Positions 16,290-25,304 of a stretch of DNA of 64,000 bases are shown here, one piece after another. The position numbers and the translations under genes were made by a program. The notes beneath the pieces were generated by a model. It did no database searches, was not told the DNA's origin, and was given only the letters and a program-made list of their open reading frames with translations. The DNA comes from Exilibacterium tricleocarpae (GTDB taxonomy: Bacteria; Pseudomonadota; Gammaproteobacteria; Pseudomonadales; Cellvibrionaceae), in assembly GCF_007004655.1 (NCBI RefSeq), contig NZ_ML660090.1:248001-312000 (forward strand), given 5' to 3'. Each line of letters starts with the position of its first letter. The first letter of the stretch is position 1.

Positions 16290-19200
16290 ATGTTCGACCC
16301 GATCGATATACTACTGCTGTCTCTGGGTTACCTGATGCTGTTGTTTGGTATCGCGCACCTCGGCGACCGCCTGCCCGAACAGTGGGTGCGCAAAGCCAAA
16401 CCGCTGGTGATCGCCCTGGCCGGCACCTACACCACCGCCTGGATGTTTTTCGGCACGCCGGCCCAGGCAGTAAACAACGGCTGGTATATTCCGCCGACGT
16501 TTTTCGGCTCCATTATCGTACTGCTGGCCGCGCCGCATTTTTTAACCCGCCTGATTCGGGCCAGCAACGACGCCAACAGCACCTCCATCGCCGACTTTAT
16601 CGCCTCGCGCTACGGCAAATCCCAGGCTCTGGCGGTGCTGATCACGGCGGTGGCGATCATCGCCGTGCTGCCCTACATCGCGCTGCAATTAAAAGCGGTG
16701 GCCATGAGTTACGGCATCATTACCGACCAGGCGTGGCAGGGCGATTCCCACGCGCCGGTGTGGCAGGACACAGCGCTTTATGTGGCGCTGTTGATGGCCG
16801 TGTTCACGATTATGTTCGGCACCCGCCATATCGACAGCAACGAACATCACAAGGGGTTGATGCTGGCCATCGCCTTTGAAGCCATTGTCAAAATATTCTG
16901 TTTTGTCGCCATTGGTTACTTCACCTGCTTTGTGTTGTTCGACGGTATCGAGGATGTGATATTGCAGGCGGCCAAAAGCCCGCAGTTAACGGCAATGATC
17001 GAAGCGCGCGACGGCGACAGCGGTTTTCTCGCCGCCACGGTATTGGGCATGGCAGCCCTGTTTTGTCTGCCGCGACAGTTTCATATCCTGATGGTGGAAA
17101 GCGACAGCCCCGATACTGTGCGCACGCTGCGCTGGTTGATTCCGGTCTACCTGTTGATAATCGCTTTTTTTATTTTGCCCATCGGCTATGGCGGTTTCTT
17201 GCTGTTGCATCAACAGGGACTCGACCCCGAGACGTTCAGCCTGCAACTGCCACTTACCCGCGATCAGTCCGGCCTGACACTGTTGGCCTATATCGGCGGC
17301 CTGTCGGCGGGCAGCAGTATGGTAATAGTCACCTGCGTGGCGCTGGCGACCATGGTCTGCAACCATATCGTCATGCCGCTGTTGCTGCGCAGCCATCTGT
17401 TCAACGTGCACCGGCGCGGCGATATGACCGGCCTGCTGCGGTTGATTCGCCGCAGTGCCATAGTCGTGCTGCTGCTGTTGGCCTACGGCTACTATCGCCT
17501 GCTGGGCGGTTTTGCCGACCTCGGTTCCATCGGTCTGCTGGCACTGGTATTGGTGGCCCAGTTTGCGCCGGCCATAGTCGCGGCGCTGTACTGGCGGCGC
17601 GGTCATCAACTGGGGGTTATCGCCGGTGTGGCGGCGGGCCTGGCGGTGTGGTTTTACACCCTGCTGGTGCCGGTGCTGGTGCGCGGCGACTGGTTACCGG
17701 CGCGTTTGCTCGAGGACGGTTTATTCGGCCTGGCGTGGCTGCGACCCGAGCAGTTATTCAACCTGACCTGGTCGCCATTGAGCAACGCCGTGTGCTGGAG
17801 TCTGCTGGCTAATGTTTTGACTTTTATCGGCCTGTCCCTGCGCTACTCGCGCCGGCATACCGCCCAGTTACCGCCGCCGCCGATACCGATTGCCCGGTTG
17901 CGCGATATCGCCACCCGCTTTCTCGGCACCGAGCAGGCGAACCTCGCACTGCAGGCGTACGAACAGCGTCACCCGCGCGGCGACGGCGGCGCCAATCCGG
18001 TAGCCGACGAAGCCTACCAGGCGTTTGTGGAAAACCTGCTGGCCGGCGTGATCGGAGCCTCTTCTGCACAACAGGTGTTGCTGCATGCCCGACAGGACAG
18101 CGGCACCGGCTCGCCGCAGTTATTACTGCAGGAAACCTCACAGGTTTTTCAATACGGCCGCGAACTGTTACAGGCCAGTGTCGACAATATCAGCCAGGGC
18201 ATCAGCGTAGTGGACCAGAATCTGCAGTTGGTGGCCTGGAATCGCCCCTACCTGGCGCTGTTCGACTACCCGGCAGACATGATTCATGTCGGGCGCCACG
18301 TCGCCGACCTGGTGCGCTACAACGCCGAGCGCGGCGAGTGCGGCCCGGGCGCCGTGGAGACCCATGTGCGCAAACGCATCGAACATATGCGCCGCGGCTC
18401 CCGCTACGTTTTTCAACGCACCCGCCGCGATGGCACCGTGCTCGAGATTCGCGGCAACCCGATGCCGGGCGGCGGCTTTGTCACCACCTACACCGATATC
18501 ACCGACGCCAGCCGCGCCCTGGCGCAACTGAAAAATGCCAAGACCCATTTGGAGGAGCGAGTGCAGGAGCGCACCGCCCAACTGGCGCGCGCCAAGCAGG
18601 TGGCGGAGACCGCCAACGCCGGTAAAACCCGTTTTCTCGCCGCCGCCGGTCACGACCTGGTGCAGCCGTTGAATGCCTCGCGTTTGTTTATCAGCGCGCT
18701 CCAGCAGCGGCCCCTGGATACCGAAGCGCGCAGCCTGGTGGAGCAGCTGGCGGATTCCGCCCAGGCGGCGGAAAACCTGATCAACGCGCTGCTCGATATC
18801 GCCAAACTGGACGCCGGCGCGGTCCAGGCCAACCTCTCTGATTTTGCTGTGGACCAGGTACTGTCGCCGCTGGCCAGTGACTTTACCGCGCTGGCGCGGG
18901 AAAAGGGATTGCGATTTGACTTCCAGCGCTGCCGGGTGGCGGTCAAAAGCGATCACCATCTGTTGCGCAGGATTTTACAGAACCTCTTGAGCAATGCCCT
19001 GCGTTACACCCGTAAGGGACGTATTGTGCTCGGCTGCCGGCGGCGTGCAGGCGCACTGAGTATCGAGGTCTGGGACACGGGTATCGGTATCGACGCCGGC
19101 CATCTCGATGAGATTTTTATGGAGTTCAAACGCCTGGATGACAGCACCCATCACGAGGGACTGGGGTTGGGCCTGGCATCGGTCCGGCGATTGTGCCAAC

Positions 19201-19730
19201 TGCTGGACCACCGTATCGAGGTGAAGTCGACATCAGGGGCGGGCAGTGTGTTCCGGGTGTTGGTGCCCCTCAGTCACAACCAGGCGGCCGGCGTCGCGAG
19301 CACGCCCGAGCCGCGGGCCGCAACCGTGCGGCCGCACCAGCAACTGCAGGGCAGGCGGGTATTGTGCCTGGATAACGACCCCGCCGTGTTGTCCGGCCTG
19401 TCAGCACTGCTGGCATCCTGGGATTGTGAGGTGGTGGCAGCCGGCGACCTGGCCCAGGCCGGCACAGCGCTGCAAGGCGTGCCGCCGGATGTGGTGGTGG
19501 CCGACTACCATCTTAACGGCGACGAAAACGGCATAGACGCGGCACTGGCATTATTTCAGGACTGGGGAGAGCACCGACCCTGTATCGTGATTTCCGCCGA
19601 TCGCACGGAAAAGGTCAGAGCGCGGGCGCAACAGCAGGGTTTTTTATTTTTACGCAAACCGGTCAAACCCGCGGCCTTGCGGGCCTCACTCAATCACGCC
19701 GCTCTGCGCCGCCGCGCGCAGGGTAGTTAA
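16290..19730 (+). CDS. CrbS/MxtR-like hybrid sensor kinase with SLC5 (sodium-solute symporter) sensor domain
   Basis: A 1146-residue hybrid kinase. Residues 1-about 510 form a 13-segment sodium/solute symporter-like domain (SNDANSTSIADFIASRYGKS). A STAC-like linker follows (about 528-595, ATRFLGTEQANLALQAYEQR). The PAS domain is at about 628-745 and a coiled coil at about 750-775. The DHp domain has H788 in the GHDLVQPLNA motif typical of this class. The ATPase domain has NLLSNALRYT and DTGIGI. The C-terminal receiver has phospho-acceptor D1072 (VVVADYHLN) and Lys in LRKPVKP. In Vibrio and Pseudomonas, CrbS/MxtR work with a NarL-type regulator to control acetate and short-chain carbon use. 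Here the gene lies in a 3HB operon, so a 3HB or acetate-linked signal is inferred. Confidence 0.9.
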   Translation: MFDPIDILLLSLGYLMLLFGIAHLGDRLPEQWVRKAKPLVIALAGTYTTAWMFFGTPAQAVNNGWYIPPTFFGSIIVLLAAPHFLTRLIRASNDANSTSIADFIASRYGKSQALAVLITAVAIIAVLPYIALQLKAVAMSYGIITDQAWQGDSHAPVWQDTALYVALLMAVFTIMFGTRHIDSNEHHKGLMLAIAFEAIVKIFCFVAIGYFTCFVLFDGIEDVILQAAKSPQLTAMIEARDGDSGFLAATVLGMAALFCLPRQFHILMVESDSPDTVRTLRWLIPVYLLIIAFFILPIGYGGFLLLHQQGLDPETFSLQLPLTRDQSGLTLLAYIGGLSAGSSMVIVTCVALATMVCNHIVMPLLLRSHLFNVHRRGDMTGLLRLIRRSAIVVLLLLAYGYYRLLGGFADLGSIGLLALVLVAQFAPAIVAALYWRRGHQLGVIAGVAAGLAVWFYTLLVPVLVRGDWLPARLLEDGLFGLAWLRPEQLFNLTWSPLSNAVCWSLLANVLTFIGLSLRYSRRHTAQLPPPPIPIARLRDIATRFLGTEQANLALQAYEQRHPRGDGGANPVADEAYQAFVENLLAGVIGASSAQQVLLHARQDSGTGSPQLLLQETSQVFQYGRELLQASVDNISQGISVVDQNLQLVAWNRPYLALFDYPADMIHVGRHVADLVRYNAERGECGPGAVETHVRKRIEHMRRGSRYVFQRTRRDGTVLEIRGNPMPGGGFVTTYTDITDASRALAQLKNAKTHLEERVQERTAQLARAKQVAETANAGKTRFLAAAGHDLVQPLNASRLFISALQQRPLDTEARSLVEQLADSAQAAENLINALLDIAKLDAGAVQANLSDFAVDQVLSPLASDFTALAREKGLRFDFQRCRVAVKSDHHLLRRILQNLLSNALRYTRKGRIVLGCRRRAGALSIEVWDTGIGIDAGHLDEIFMEFKRLDDSTHHEGLGLGLASVRRLCQLLDHRIEVKSTSGAGSVFRVLVPLSHNQAAGVASTPEPRAATVRPHQQLQGRRVLCLDNDPAVLSGLSALLASWDCEVVAAGDLAQAGTALQGVPPDVVVADYHLNGDENGIDAALALFQDWGEHRPCIVISADRTEKVRARAQQQGFLFLRKPVKPAALRASLNHAALRRRAQGS

Positions 19731-19912
19731 TACAGCCGCCTGAGTGAACGGCATGGCTGCAGCGGCAGCAATCGCACTCCACTGTCCACTAACTATGTTA
19801 AGAGATAAATTGCCGCCCGTAGTGCAGCCATAGCGCTTACATGCACTTTAACCCCGCTCTTGTTCACTGCCGTTGTCGCCCCGACCTGTCGGGTCGACTG
19901 CACCAGCCGAAC

Positions 19913-20584
19913 TCAAAGGCTGTTGGCCGCATCCTCCACCGCCAGCGCGCCGGCCGCGATAATCACCTGCTTGCGGTCCCGCACCCCGAGTTTACGCAGT
20001 ATGGCGGTGACATGGGCTTTTACCGTGGGTTCGGAAATATTCAAATCATAGGCGATCTGTTTGTTCAACATACCTTCGGTAATCATGGTGTAAACGCGAA
20101 ACTGGTGGGGCGTCAAGTTCGCCAGTCGCTCGGCAAATTGTGCCGTGGCCTGGTCTATGCCCTCAGAGGCCTGGTTCAGGGCATCGGTAAACCAGGTGGC
20201 GCCGGCCAGCAGGTCCGCCACGGCCCGGCCCAGCGCCGCCGGCGCCAGGGTTTTCGGAATAAAGCCGGAGGCACCCAGATCCGCCGCCTGGCGCACTACA
20301 TGGGGCTGATCACTGGCGGAGATGATGGCGATGGGAATGGTGGGAAACACGCCGCGTAAATTGGCCAGGCCTGAAAAACCGTGGGCCCCCGGCATATGTA
20401 GGTCCAACAAAACCAGGTCGGTATCCGGATGCTGGCCGAGCAGGCCGTGCACGGCGTCGATGGAGTCCGCCTGCAACAGTTGCGGCGGTGCCGGCAACGT
20501 GAGTTCCGCCTGCAGGGTCTGCTGTAGTGCCGTGCGAAACAAGGGGTGATCGTCGGCGATTATCATTTTTGTATCGGTACTCAT
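19913..20584 (-). CDS. NarL/LuxR-type response regulator (CrbR/ErdR-like)
   Basis: A 223-residue response regulator. The receiver domain (about 1-120) has the acidic pair (IIADDHPLF), the phospho-acceptor Asp in LVLLDLHMPGAHG, Ser in ISASD and Lys in GFIPKTLAP. The C-terminal LuxR-type HTH (about 150-215) carries LTPHQFRVYTMITEGMLNKQ and ISEPTVKAHVTAILRKLGV. It is convergent with the CrbS-like kinase gene and upstream of bdhA on its own strand. The expected phosphorelay is kinase H788, then D1072 or this regulator. Targets are inferred to be the flanking 3HB genes. Confidence 0.92.
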   Translation of the reverse strand: MSTDTKMIIADDHPLFRTALQQTLQAELTLPAPPQLLQADSIDAVHGLLGQHPDTDLVLLDLHMPGAHGFSGLANLRGVFPTIPIAIISASDQPHVVRQAADLGASGFIPKTLAPAALGRAVADLLAGATWFTDALNQASEGIDQATAQFAERLANLTPHQFRVYTMITEGMLNKQIAYDLNISEPTVKAHVTAILRKLGVRDRKQVIIAAGALAVEDAANSL

Positions 20585-20625
20585 TGCCCCCTATTGTTGC
20601 CAAATTTTGGGGCACAGGCAACGGC

Positions 20626-21405
20626 TTATTGCGCAGTCCAGGCACCGTCGATGGGCAGGGCAGTGCCGGTCATGGTGCGGGCGGCATCGCTGCATAGAAA
20701 CAAGACCAGTTGGCCGATACTGGACGGCTGGGTCATCTCCGGCATTGGTTGCTTGCCGGTAATCAGCGCCAGGCGGGCCTCGTCGTAGTCGAGATTGCCG
20801 GCGTCGGCCTGTTGCTGAATCTGGCGGGCAATCAATGGCGTATCGACCCAGCCCGGGCAAATCGCATTGCAGGTGATGCCGCGCTCTACATTCTCCAACG
20901 CCACCACCTTGGTGAGCCCGACAATGCCGTGCTTGGCGGCCACGTAAGCGGCTTTATTGACCGAGGCCACCAATCCATGGACCGAGGCGATATTGATAAT
21001 GCGCCCCCAACCCGCTGCCTGCATGGCCGGCAGTGTGTGATGAATAGTGTGAAAGGCGGCACTCAGGTTGACACCGATAACGGCGTCCCACTGTTGCGGC
21101 GGGAATTCCTGCGCCGGCGCGGTAAACTGGATACCGGCATTGTTGACCAGCACATCGACACTGCCGAGGGCGTCCTGCGCATCGCCCACCAGTGCGGCTA
21201 TGGCATCGCCGGCGCGCAGGTCGGCGTTGCTGAATGATGACTTACAGCCGTATTTATCGCGCAGCTCTGCGGCCAACGCCTCTCCCTCCGGCATCGGCAA
21301 CAGGCCGTGCAGAGTGATATGAAAGCCCGCCTCGGCCAGCACGTGAGCAATACCCAGGCCAATGCCGCTGGTGGACCCCGTAATCAACGCCACTCTATTT
21401 TTCAC
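20626..21405 (-). CDS. bdhA: 3-hydroxybutyrate dehydrogenase
   Basis: A short-chain dehydrogenase that oxidises D-3-hydroxybutyrate to acetoacetate with NAD+. From GTG 21405 the protein has 259 residues, the family length. GAGGGG lies 9 nt upstream of this start. Longer in-frame starts add a 49-residue stretch with no resemblance to the family. Motifs are the cofactor loop TGSTSGIGLG (about 8-17), NNAG, the catalytic Ser in NIASVHGLVAS (about 140) and the YVAAK pair (Tyr and Lys, about 155-159). The SVHGLVAS...KAAYVAAKHGIVGLTK pattern is characteristic of BdhA. The gene starts 41 nt downstream... in genomic order, of the response regulator start and would be transcribed before it, so the two may share a transcript. 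Confidence 0.92.
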   Translation of the reverse strand: MKNRVALITGSTSGIGLGIAHVLAEAGFHITLHGLLPMPEGEALAAELRDKYGCKSSFSNADLRAGDAIAALVGDAQDALGSVDVLVNNAGIQFTAPAQEFPPQQWDAVIGVNLSAAFHTIHHTLPAMQAAGWGRIINIASVHGLVASVNKAAYVAAKHGIVGLTKVVALENVERGITCNAICPGWVDTPLIARQIQQQADAGNLDYDEARLALITGKQPMPEMTQPSSIGQLVLFLCSDAARTMTGTALPIDGAWTAQ

Positions 21406-21696
21406 AGAACTGGTCCCCTCCAAAGTATCCGCCTTTGACCGGCGCAAATGTTTGATGCTAACAGTTTCACCCGCAACCGAAACCCATACCTTAGTTGTAT
21501 TGCAATTAATGAAGCAACTTACTTGAACCCACAACCCGCCCTGAACCGACAACGGGTGCTTGACTGCAACGATGTCCGAGGTCCCTGCCCGGCGATCGCG
21601 ACCGATGGTATCATGGCCCCGGCTGGCAAATACCCCACGCCGTAGTTACCCCGACAGAACCCGAACTCAATCGCAAACAGACTAAGGGACAGTATT

Positions 21697-22710
21697 ATGA
21701 AGGTGGCTGTATTCAGTGCCAAACCCTACGACCGGCAGTTTCTGCTGCAAGCCAATCAAAACCGCCATGAACTGGTATTCTTCGAGCCTCACTTGAATGC
21801 GGATACGGCTTTGCTGGCTCGGGGCTGCAACGCCGTTTGCGTATTCGTCAACGACAATCTGCAGGCCCAGGTGTTATCGGTTCTGGCAGCGCAGGATATT
21901 CAATCGGTGGCGCTGCGCTGCGCCGGGTTCAACAATGTCGACCTGGAAGCGGCACAGGAGCACGGGATGACCGTGGTGCGGGTGCCGGCCTATTCGCCCT
22001 ATGCCGTCGCGGAACACACGGCGGCACTGATCCTGGACCTGAATCGCAAAATTTATCGCGCCTTCAATCGCGTGCGGGATGGTAACTTCGCCCTCGATGG
22101 CCTGCTGGGTTTCGATCTGCACGGGCAGACGCTGGGTATTGTCGGCACCGGCAAAGTCGGGCAGGTGGTTGCCAAGATCATGCACGGCTTCGGCTGTAAG
22201 TTGCTGGCTCACGATCTCGCCCCCGCCGCGGCATGCGGGCAATGGGGTGTCGAGTATGTCGCCCTGGATGAACTGCTGCAGCGCGCCGATATCGTCACCC
22301 TCCACTGCCCTCTAACACCCGAGACCCATCATTTGATCGACCGCGCAGCGTTTCGGCAGATGCGCGACGGGGCCATGCTGATCAATACCAGCCGCGGGGC
22401 ACTGGTCGATACCGCCGCTGCCGTCAAGGCGTTGAAAAGCGGTAAACTCGGCTATCTGGGCCTGGATGTCTACGAGGAGGAGGGTGACCTGTTCTTTGAG
22501 GACTTGTCCGGGAAGGTTATCCAGGACGATGTGTTTGCGCGTTTGCAGACCTTTCCCAATGTCGTTATTACCGGTCACCAAGCGTTCTTTACCAGAAATG
22601 CATTGCACAATATTGCACAGACCACGGTCGACAACCTGGACAGCATCGAGCGCGGCAAACCCTGCCCCAATTTGGTGACGGCAGACTTTGTCAGGCCGGC
22701 AAAAAACTAA
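21697..22710 (+). CDS. ldhA: D-lactate dehydrogenase (fermentative type)
   Basis: A 337-residue NAD-dependent D-2-hydroxyacid dehydrogenase that reduces pyruvate to D-lactate. It begins [16 protein letters not shown], typical of LdhA. Family segments include [14 protein letters not shown] and the [16 protein letters not shown] helix. The Rossmann loop is [20 protein letters not shown] (about 150). Catalytic residues lie in [11 protein letters not shown] (Arg), [11 protein letters not shown] (Glu) and [11 protein letters not shown] (His). The C-terminal [13 protein letters not shown] is also typical. It is divergent from bdhA, with about 290 nt between them. It does not share an operon with the 3HB genes. 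The next downstream sequence is a broken methyltransferase. Confidence 0.93.
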   Translation: MKVAVFSAKPYDRQFLLQANQNRHELVFFEPHLNADTALLARGCNAVCVFVNDNLQAQVLSVLAAQDIQSVALRCAGFNNVDLEAAQEHGMTVVRVPAYSPYAVAEHTAALILDLNRKIYRAFNRVRDGNFALDGLLGFDLHGQTLGIVGTGKVGQVVAKIMHGFGCKLLAHDLAPAAACGQWGVEYVALDELLQRADIVTLHCPLTPETHHLIDRAAFRQMRDGAMLINTSRGALVDTAAAVKALKSGKLGYLGLDVYEEEGDLFFEDLSGKVIQDDVFARLQTFPNVVITGHQAFFTRNALHNIAQTTVDNLDSIERGKPCPNLVTADFVRPAKN

Positions 22711-22762
22711 AAGTATTGTTGTTGCGAGAAACAGCTACGGAAGATAGTTACCAGAGATAGTT

Positions 22763-23055
22763 ATGAGTGACAGCTATGATCAGACAACAGCTTTCCACTA
22801 TGGTGCTTATCGTCCCGCGTTACATGCAGAGCTTTTGGCCCTTCCACTCTCCGGGTAAAAAGGATTTGACCTAGTTTGGACGTGGGTTGCGGCACAGGTC
22901 ATTCGGCGCTGGCGTTAACAAAATACTGTTCCCGGTTCCACGGCGTAGAACCGAGCCGGGCGATGCTGGAAAGGGCGATGCCACACGCGCAAAGCCAGCT
23001 CTGGCAAATTGTCCTGAGAGTTGACATATCCGGTAGACCCAGCTTTGCTGGTTAA
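22763..23055 (+). pseudogene. Remnant of a SAM-dependent methyltransferase
   Basis: ATG at 22763 opens a frame reading MSDSYDQTTAFHYGAYRPAL and on to LPLSG, stopped by TAA at about 22856. After a one-base frame change near 22877 the other frame continues as DVGCGTGHSALALTKYCSRF, then HGVEPSRAMLERAMPHAQ. This is methyltransferase motif I (glycine-rich SAM loop) followed by the acidic motif II. The family resemblance then fades, and the frame stops at 23055, far short of the usual 240-270 residues. It therefore carries a nonsense change, a frameshift and a 3' truncation. It lies at the left edge of the AT-richer accessory region, which suggests a past rearrangement. Confidence 0.8.
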
Positions 23056-23126
23056 CGATAAAAACTGTGATAGACTCGAGGGCTGTAGAAAGTGATCCTT
23101 GACAAGAAATAGTATAGGGTTTTCAC

Positions 23127-23639
23127 ATGACAAGCGCTCTTCCAAAGTCCTTAATTTTCACTGCGATCTTTTTTGCCGCCGCACATACTGCATCAGCAGA
23201 CACGCACCGGGCATCTCCTGATTTTACCGGACGTTTGTCTTACCCAATGTATGTTAATGATGTGATTATCAGTGCTGGATTTTATCGAGATGCTTTAGGG
23301 TTTGAGTTTTTAGGTTATTTTGACTATGAAAAAAATACCTACGTAAAAGAATGGGATAAAGAGAAACCGCCGATTTATGCAGGGTTTTCGGCCGGCGGTC
23401 AAAAGTTCGGCCTACACTTACCTGTTAACGAAAAACAAAAGCAAGCAGTCGGCAAAGGGCGCTTTTATTTTGAGGTAAAGAATTTAGAGAAATTACGGCG
23501 TCATTTTGAGGACTCTGATCACCCGATTAGCAGGTACTTCAAAACAGGGGCAGTAAACTTTTTTTATGTTATAGATCCAGATGGTTTTGAGATTGCATAT
23601 GGTGAAACTGCCGACAAGTCGAACATAGACCCCTGGTGA
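23127..23639 (+). CDS. Exported VOC-fold (glyoxalase/bleomycin-resistance-like) protein
   Basis: A 170-residue protein with an apparent Sec signal peptide (SLIFTAIFFAAAHTASA, cleavage near residue 24). A vicinal-oxygen-chelate-type domain follows. Its pattern is SYPMYVNDVIISAGFYRDAL with GFEFLG, a middle segment with KFGLHLPVNE, and NFFYVIDPDGFEIAYGE at the end. The terminal D-P-D-G-F-E-I is the classic VOC strand carrying a metal-ligand Glu. Most VOC proteins are cytoplasmic, so export is unusual. Codon use is AT-richer than the 3HB region. Function is unknown. It is monocistronic between the methyltransferase remnant and a convergent hydrolase. Confidence 0.7.
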   Translation: MTSALPKSLIFTAIFFAAAHTASADTHRASPDFTGRLSYPMYVNDVIISAGFYRDALGFEFLGYFDYEKNTYVKEWDKEKPPIYAGFSAGGQKFGLHLPVNEKQKQAVGKGRFYFEVKNLEKLRRHFEDSDHPISRYFKTGAVNFFYVIDPDGFEIAYGETADKSNIDPW

Positions 23640-23773
23640 CAGGCGGTTAGGTAAAATCCGAAGCCGGATTAACCGGCAGCCACCTCAACTCAATCAACGG
23701 TATGATGGAAAGAAAGTTAAAATCCATTGAATGTTCAACTAAGTTTTCGGCAACGATAATATTGAGCAGTGCG

Positions 23774-25048
23774 CTATGACTCCGTTAAAGCCCTCGACAA
23801 TATATGTGTAAAGTAAAGCCGCAGAAACACTGGCACCACTTCGCTGGCATGCCTCGACGCTGAATTGGATAAGTAAACGATACCCATATTCAAGCGTGGA
23901 TTGAAAGCCATTTCTGTACGCACACCGGCAACCCAGCCGCCGTGGTGGAGAAAGCCCTCCTCACCGTTAAAATCGAAAGTTCGCCAGCCAAGTGCATAAT
24001 GGGTATTCTCCACACCATTCCAGGCTGGCGGTACGTAATGTGCGAGCCTGCGCGTGGTGCGGACCTGGGGGGTGTGCACGGCTTTCAACGCTGACGGATC
24101 AATGACCTCGGGGAACTGCCCCAGTTGCAAACGCAACCAGCGTATCATGTCATTCAGACTGGAGTTCACACCGGCAGCGGGCGCTAACTGGTAGTAGTTT
24201 TCACGCACGGTGATAGGCAGCCAACGCTGGTTTACCTTGTCCCACCTGTGCGGTGTTGCCCTGTTTTCCGTATCCTTAAAAGCTTTCAGTCCAAAGGAGC
24301 TGTTATGCATAGCCAGGGGATCAAACAGCCGTGACTCAACTAAAGACTCATAGCTGGCTTTCTCCTTTGCAGCAATCATATCGCCCGCGAGATTATAGAC
24401 AACATTCTGGTAACCGTAACAACGGCCCGGGGGGCAAACAAAGTCAACCCGATCCAATCGGCGTACAATTTTTTGGTACGGCACGTTATCCTGCACCAGG
24501 TTTGTGTAGGCATGGGGCATTAAACCGCTGGTGTGTGACAGTAAGTGTCGCAGCGATAAAGCCTGCTGATAATCCTTTCTGCTCAGGTTTATATCCGACA
24601 AATAGTCATTGAGTTTTACGTCCCAATCCAAACCGGGGAGGCTGGCCACCAAGCCGGAGGTAAAGGTTTTTGAAACTGAAGCCAGGCGAAACACCGTGTC
24701 GGCATCAATTGTCGTCTCGACGCCATGCTCGCGGAAACCACCCGTATTGGTCATCAAAACCTCGCCATCGACAACCACCCCTACTGCAAAGCCGGCGGCG
24801 TTTTCGGCAATCTCCCGGTCTACGTACTCTTGAATCGCCTGCTGTAAAGCGATATGCCCGGTGTTTGATGGTGATTTTTGGGTCTGATCAAGCGCGGCGC
24901 CGGCATTCCAACAGGTCAACACCAGACTTATACCCAAGCCGATTTTGCGGGACACAGCAATGAAATGTTTGACTACTACCATGGTTGGCCTCTTAAGCCT
25001 AAGCGCTAAAAAAACCGGCGTAACAGCCCGGTATTGTAAAGTCGTCAT
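23774..25048 (-). CDS. Beta-lactamase-fold serine hydrolase (class C / esterase type)
   Basis: A periplasmic serine hydrolase of the class C beta-lactamase/EstB/PBP4* group. It carries the SxxK motif in FRLASVSKTFTSG, the YxN motif in CYGYQNVVYNLAGDM, and HHGGWVAG in place of the KTG triad. Intermediate segments (LRHLLSHTSGLMPH, PAAGVNSSLNDMIRWL) are typical of esterase-like members rather than true AmpC. ATG at 25048 has GAGGAG 6-7 nt upstream, giving 424 residues. A later ATG (24982) has AAGAGG and places the signal peptide (KIGLGISLVLTCWNAGA) nearer the N-terminus. Either start is plausible. A perfect 7-bp dyad TCTCCTC...GAGGAGA surrounds the first ribosome-binding site. Substrate is unknown. 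Confidence 0.85.
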   Translation of the reverse strand: MTTLQYRAVTPVFLALRLKRPTMVVVKHFIAVSRKIGLGISLVLTCWNAGAALDQTQKSPSNTGHIALQQAIQEYVDREIAENAAGFAVGVVVDGEVLMTNTGGFREHGVETTIDADTVFRLASVSKTFTSGLVASLPGLDWDVKLNDYLSDINLSRKDYQQALSLRHLLSHTSGLMPHAYTNLVQDNVPYQKIVRRLDRVDFVCPPGRCYGYQNVVYNLAGDMIAAKEKASYESLVESRLFDPLAMHNSSFGLKAFKDTENRATPHRWDKVNQRWLPITVRENYYQLAPAAGVNSSLNDMIRWLRLQLGQFPEVIDPSALKAVHTPQVRTTRRLAHYVPPAWNGVENTHYALGWRTFDFNGEEGFLHHGGWVAGVRTEMAFNPRLNMGIVYLSNSASRHASEVVPVFLRLYFTHILSRALTES

Positions 25049-25304
25049 AATAATCTCCTCACACAGAGGAGACAAGCATGAACAAACTCACGGAGAACCC
25101 TAGAATGGGTTATGTGATAGTCTGGAACTCATACTGAATAAAGGCTGAAACGCTCTCCTAAATCCTGTCTTACAGATCACCCTGGATACGGTGGCGCTTA
25201 CTACATTCCGGCCCCATCTGAGCCACCAAAAGTCACCAACTCTGCTCCCCTTAGAGTGATTAAAGGCGGTTGGGTCTAAGAAAGCGTGTAACGATTGAAA
25301 ACTG

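Noticed and set aside
21406-21440. CCAAAGTAT upstream of bdhA as a further copy of the 12.7-kb motif
   Set aside because: It overlaps the bdhA ribosome-binding region, so the similarity is probably coincidental.
20626-21552. Longer 308-residue version of BdhA
   Set aside because: The extra 49 residues lack family similarity. GTG 21405 has a good ribosome-binding site and gives the normal length.
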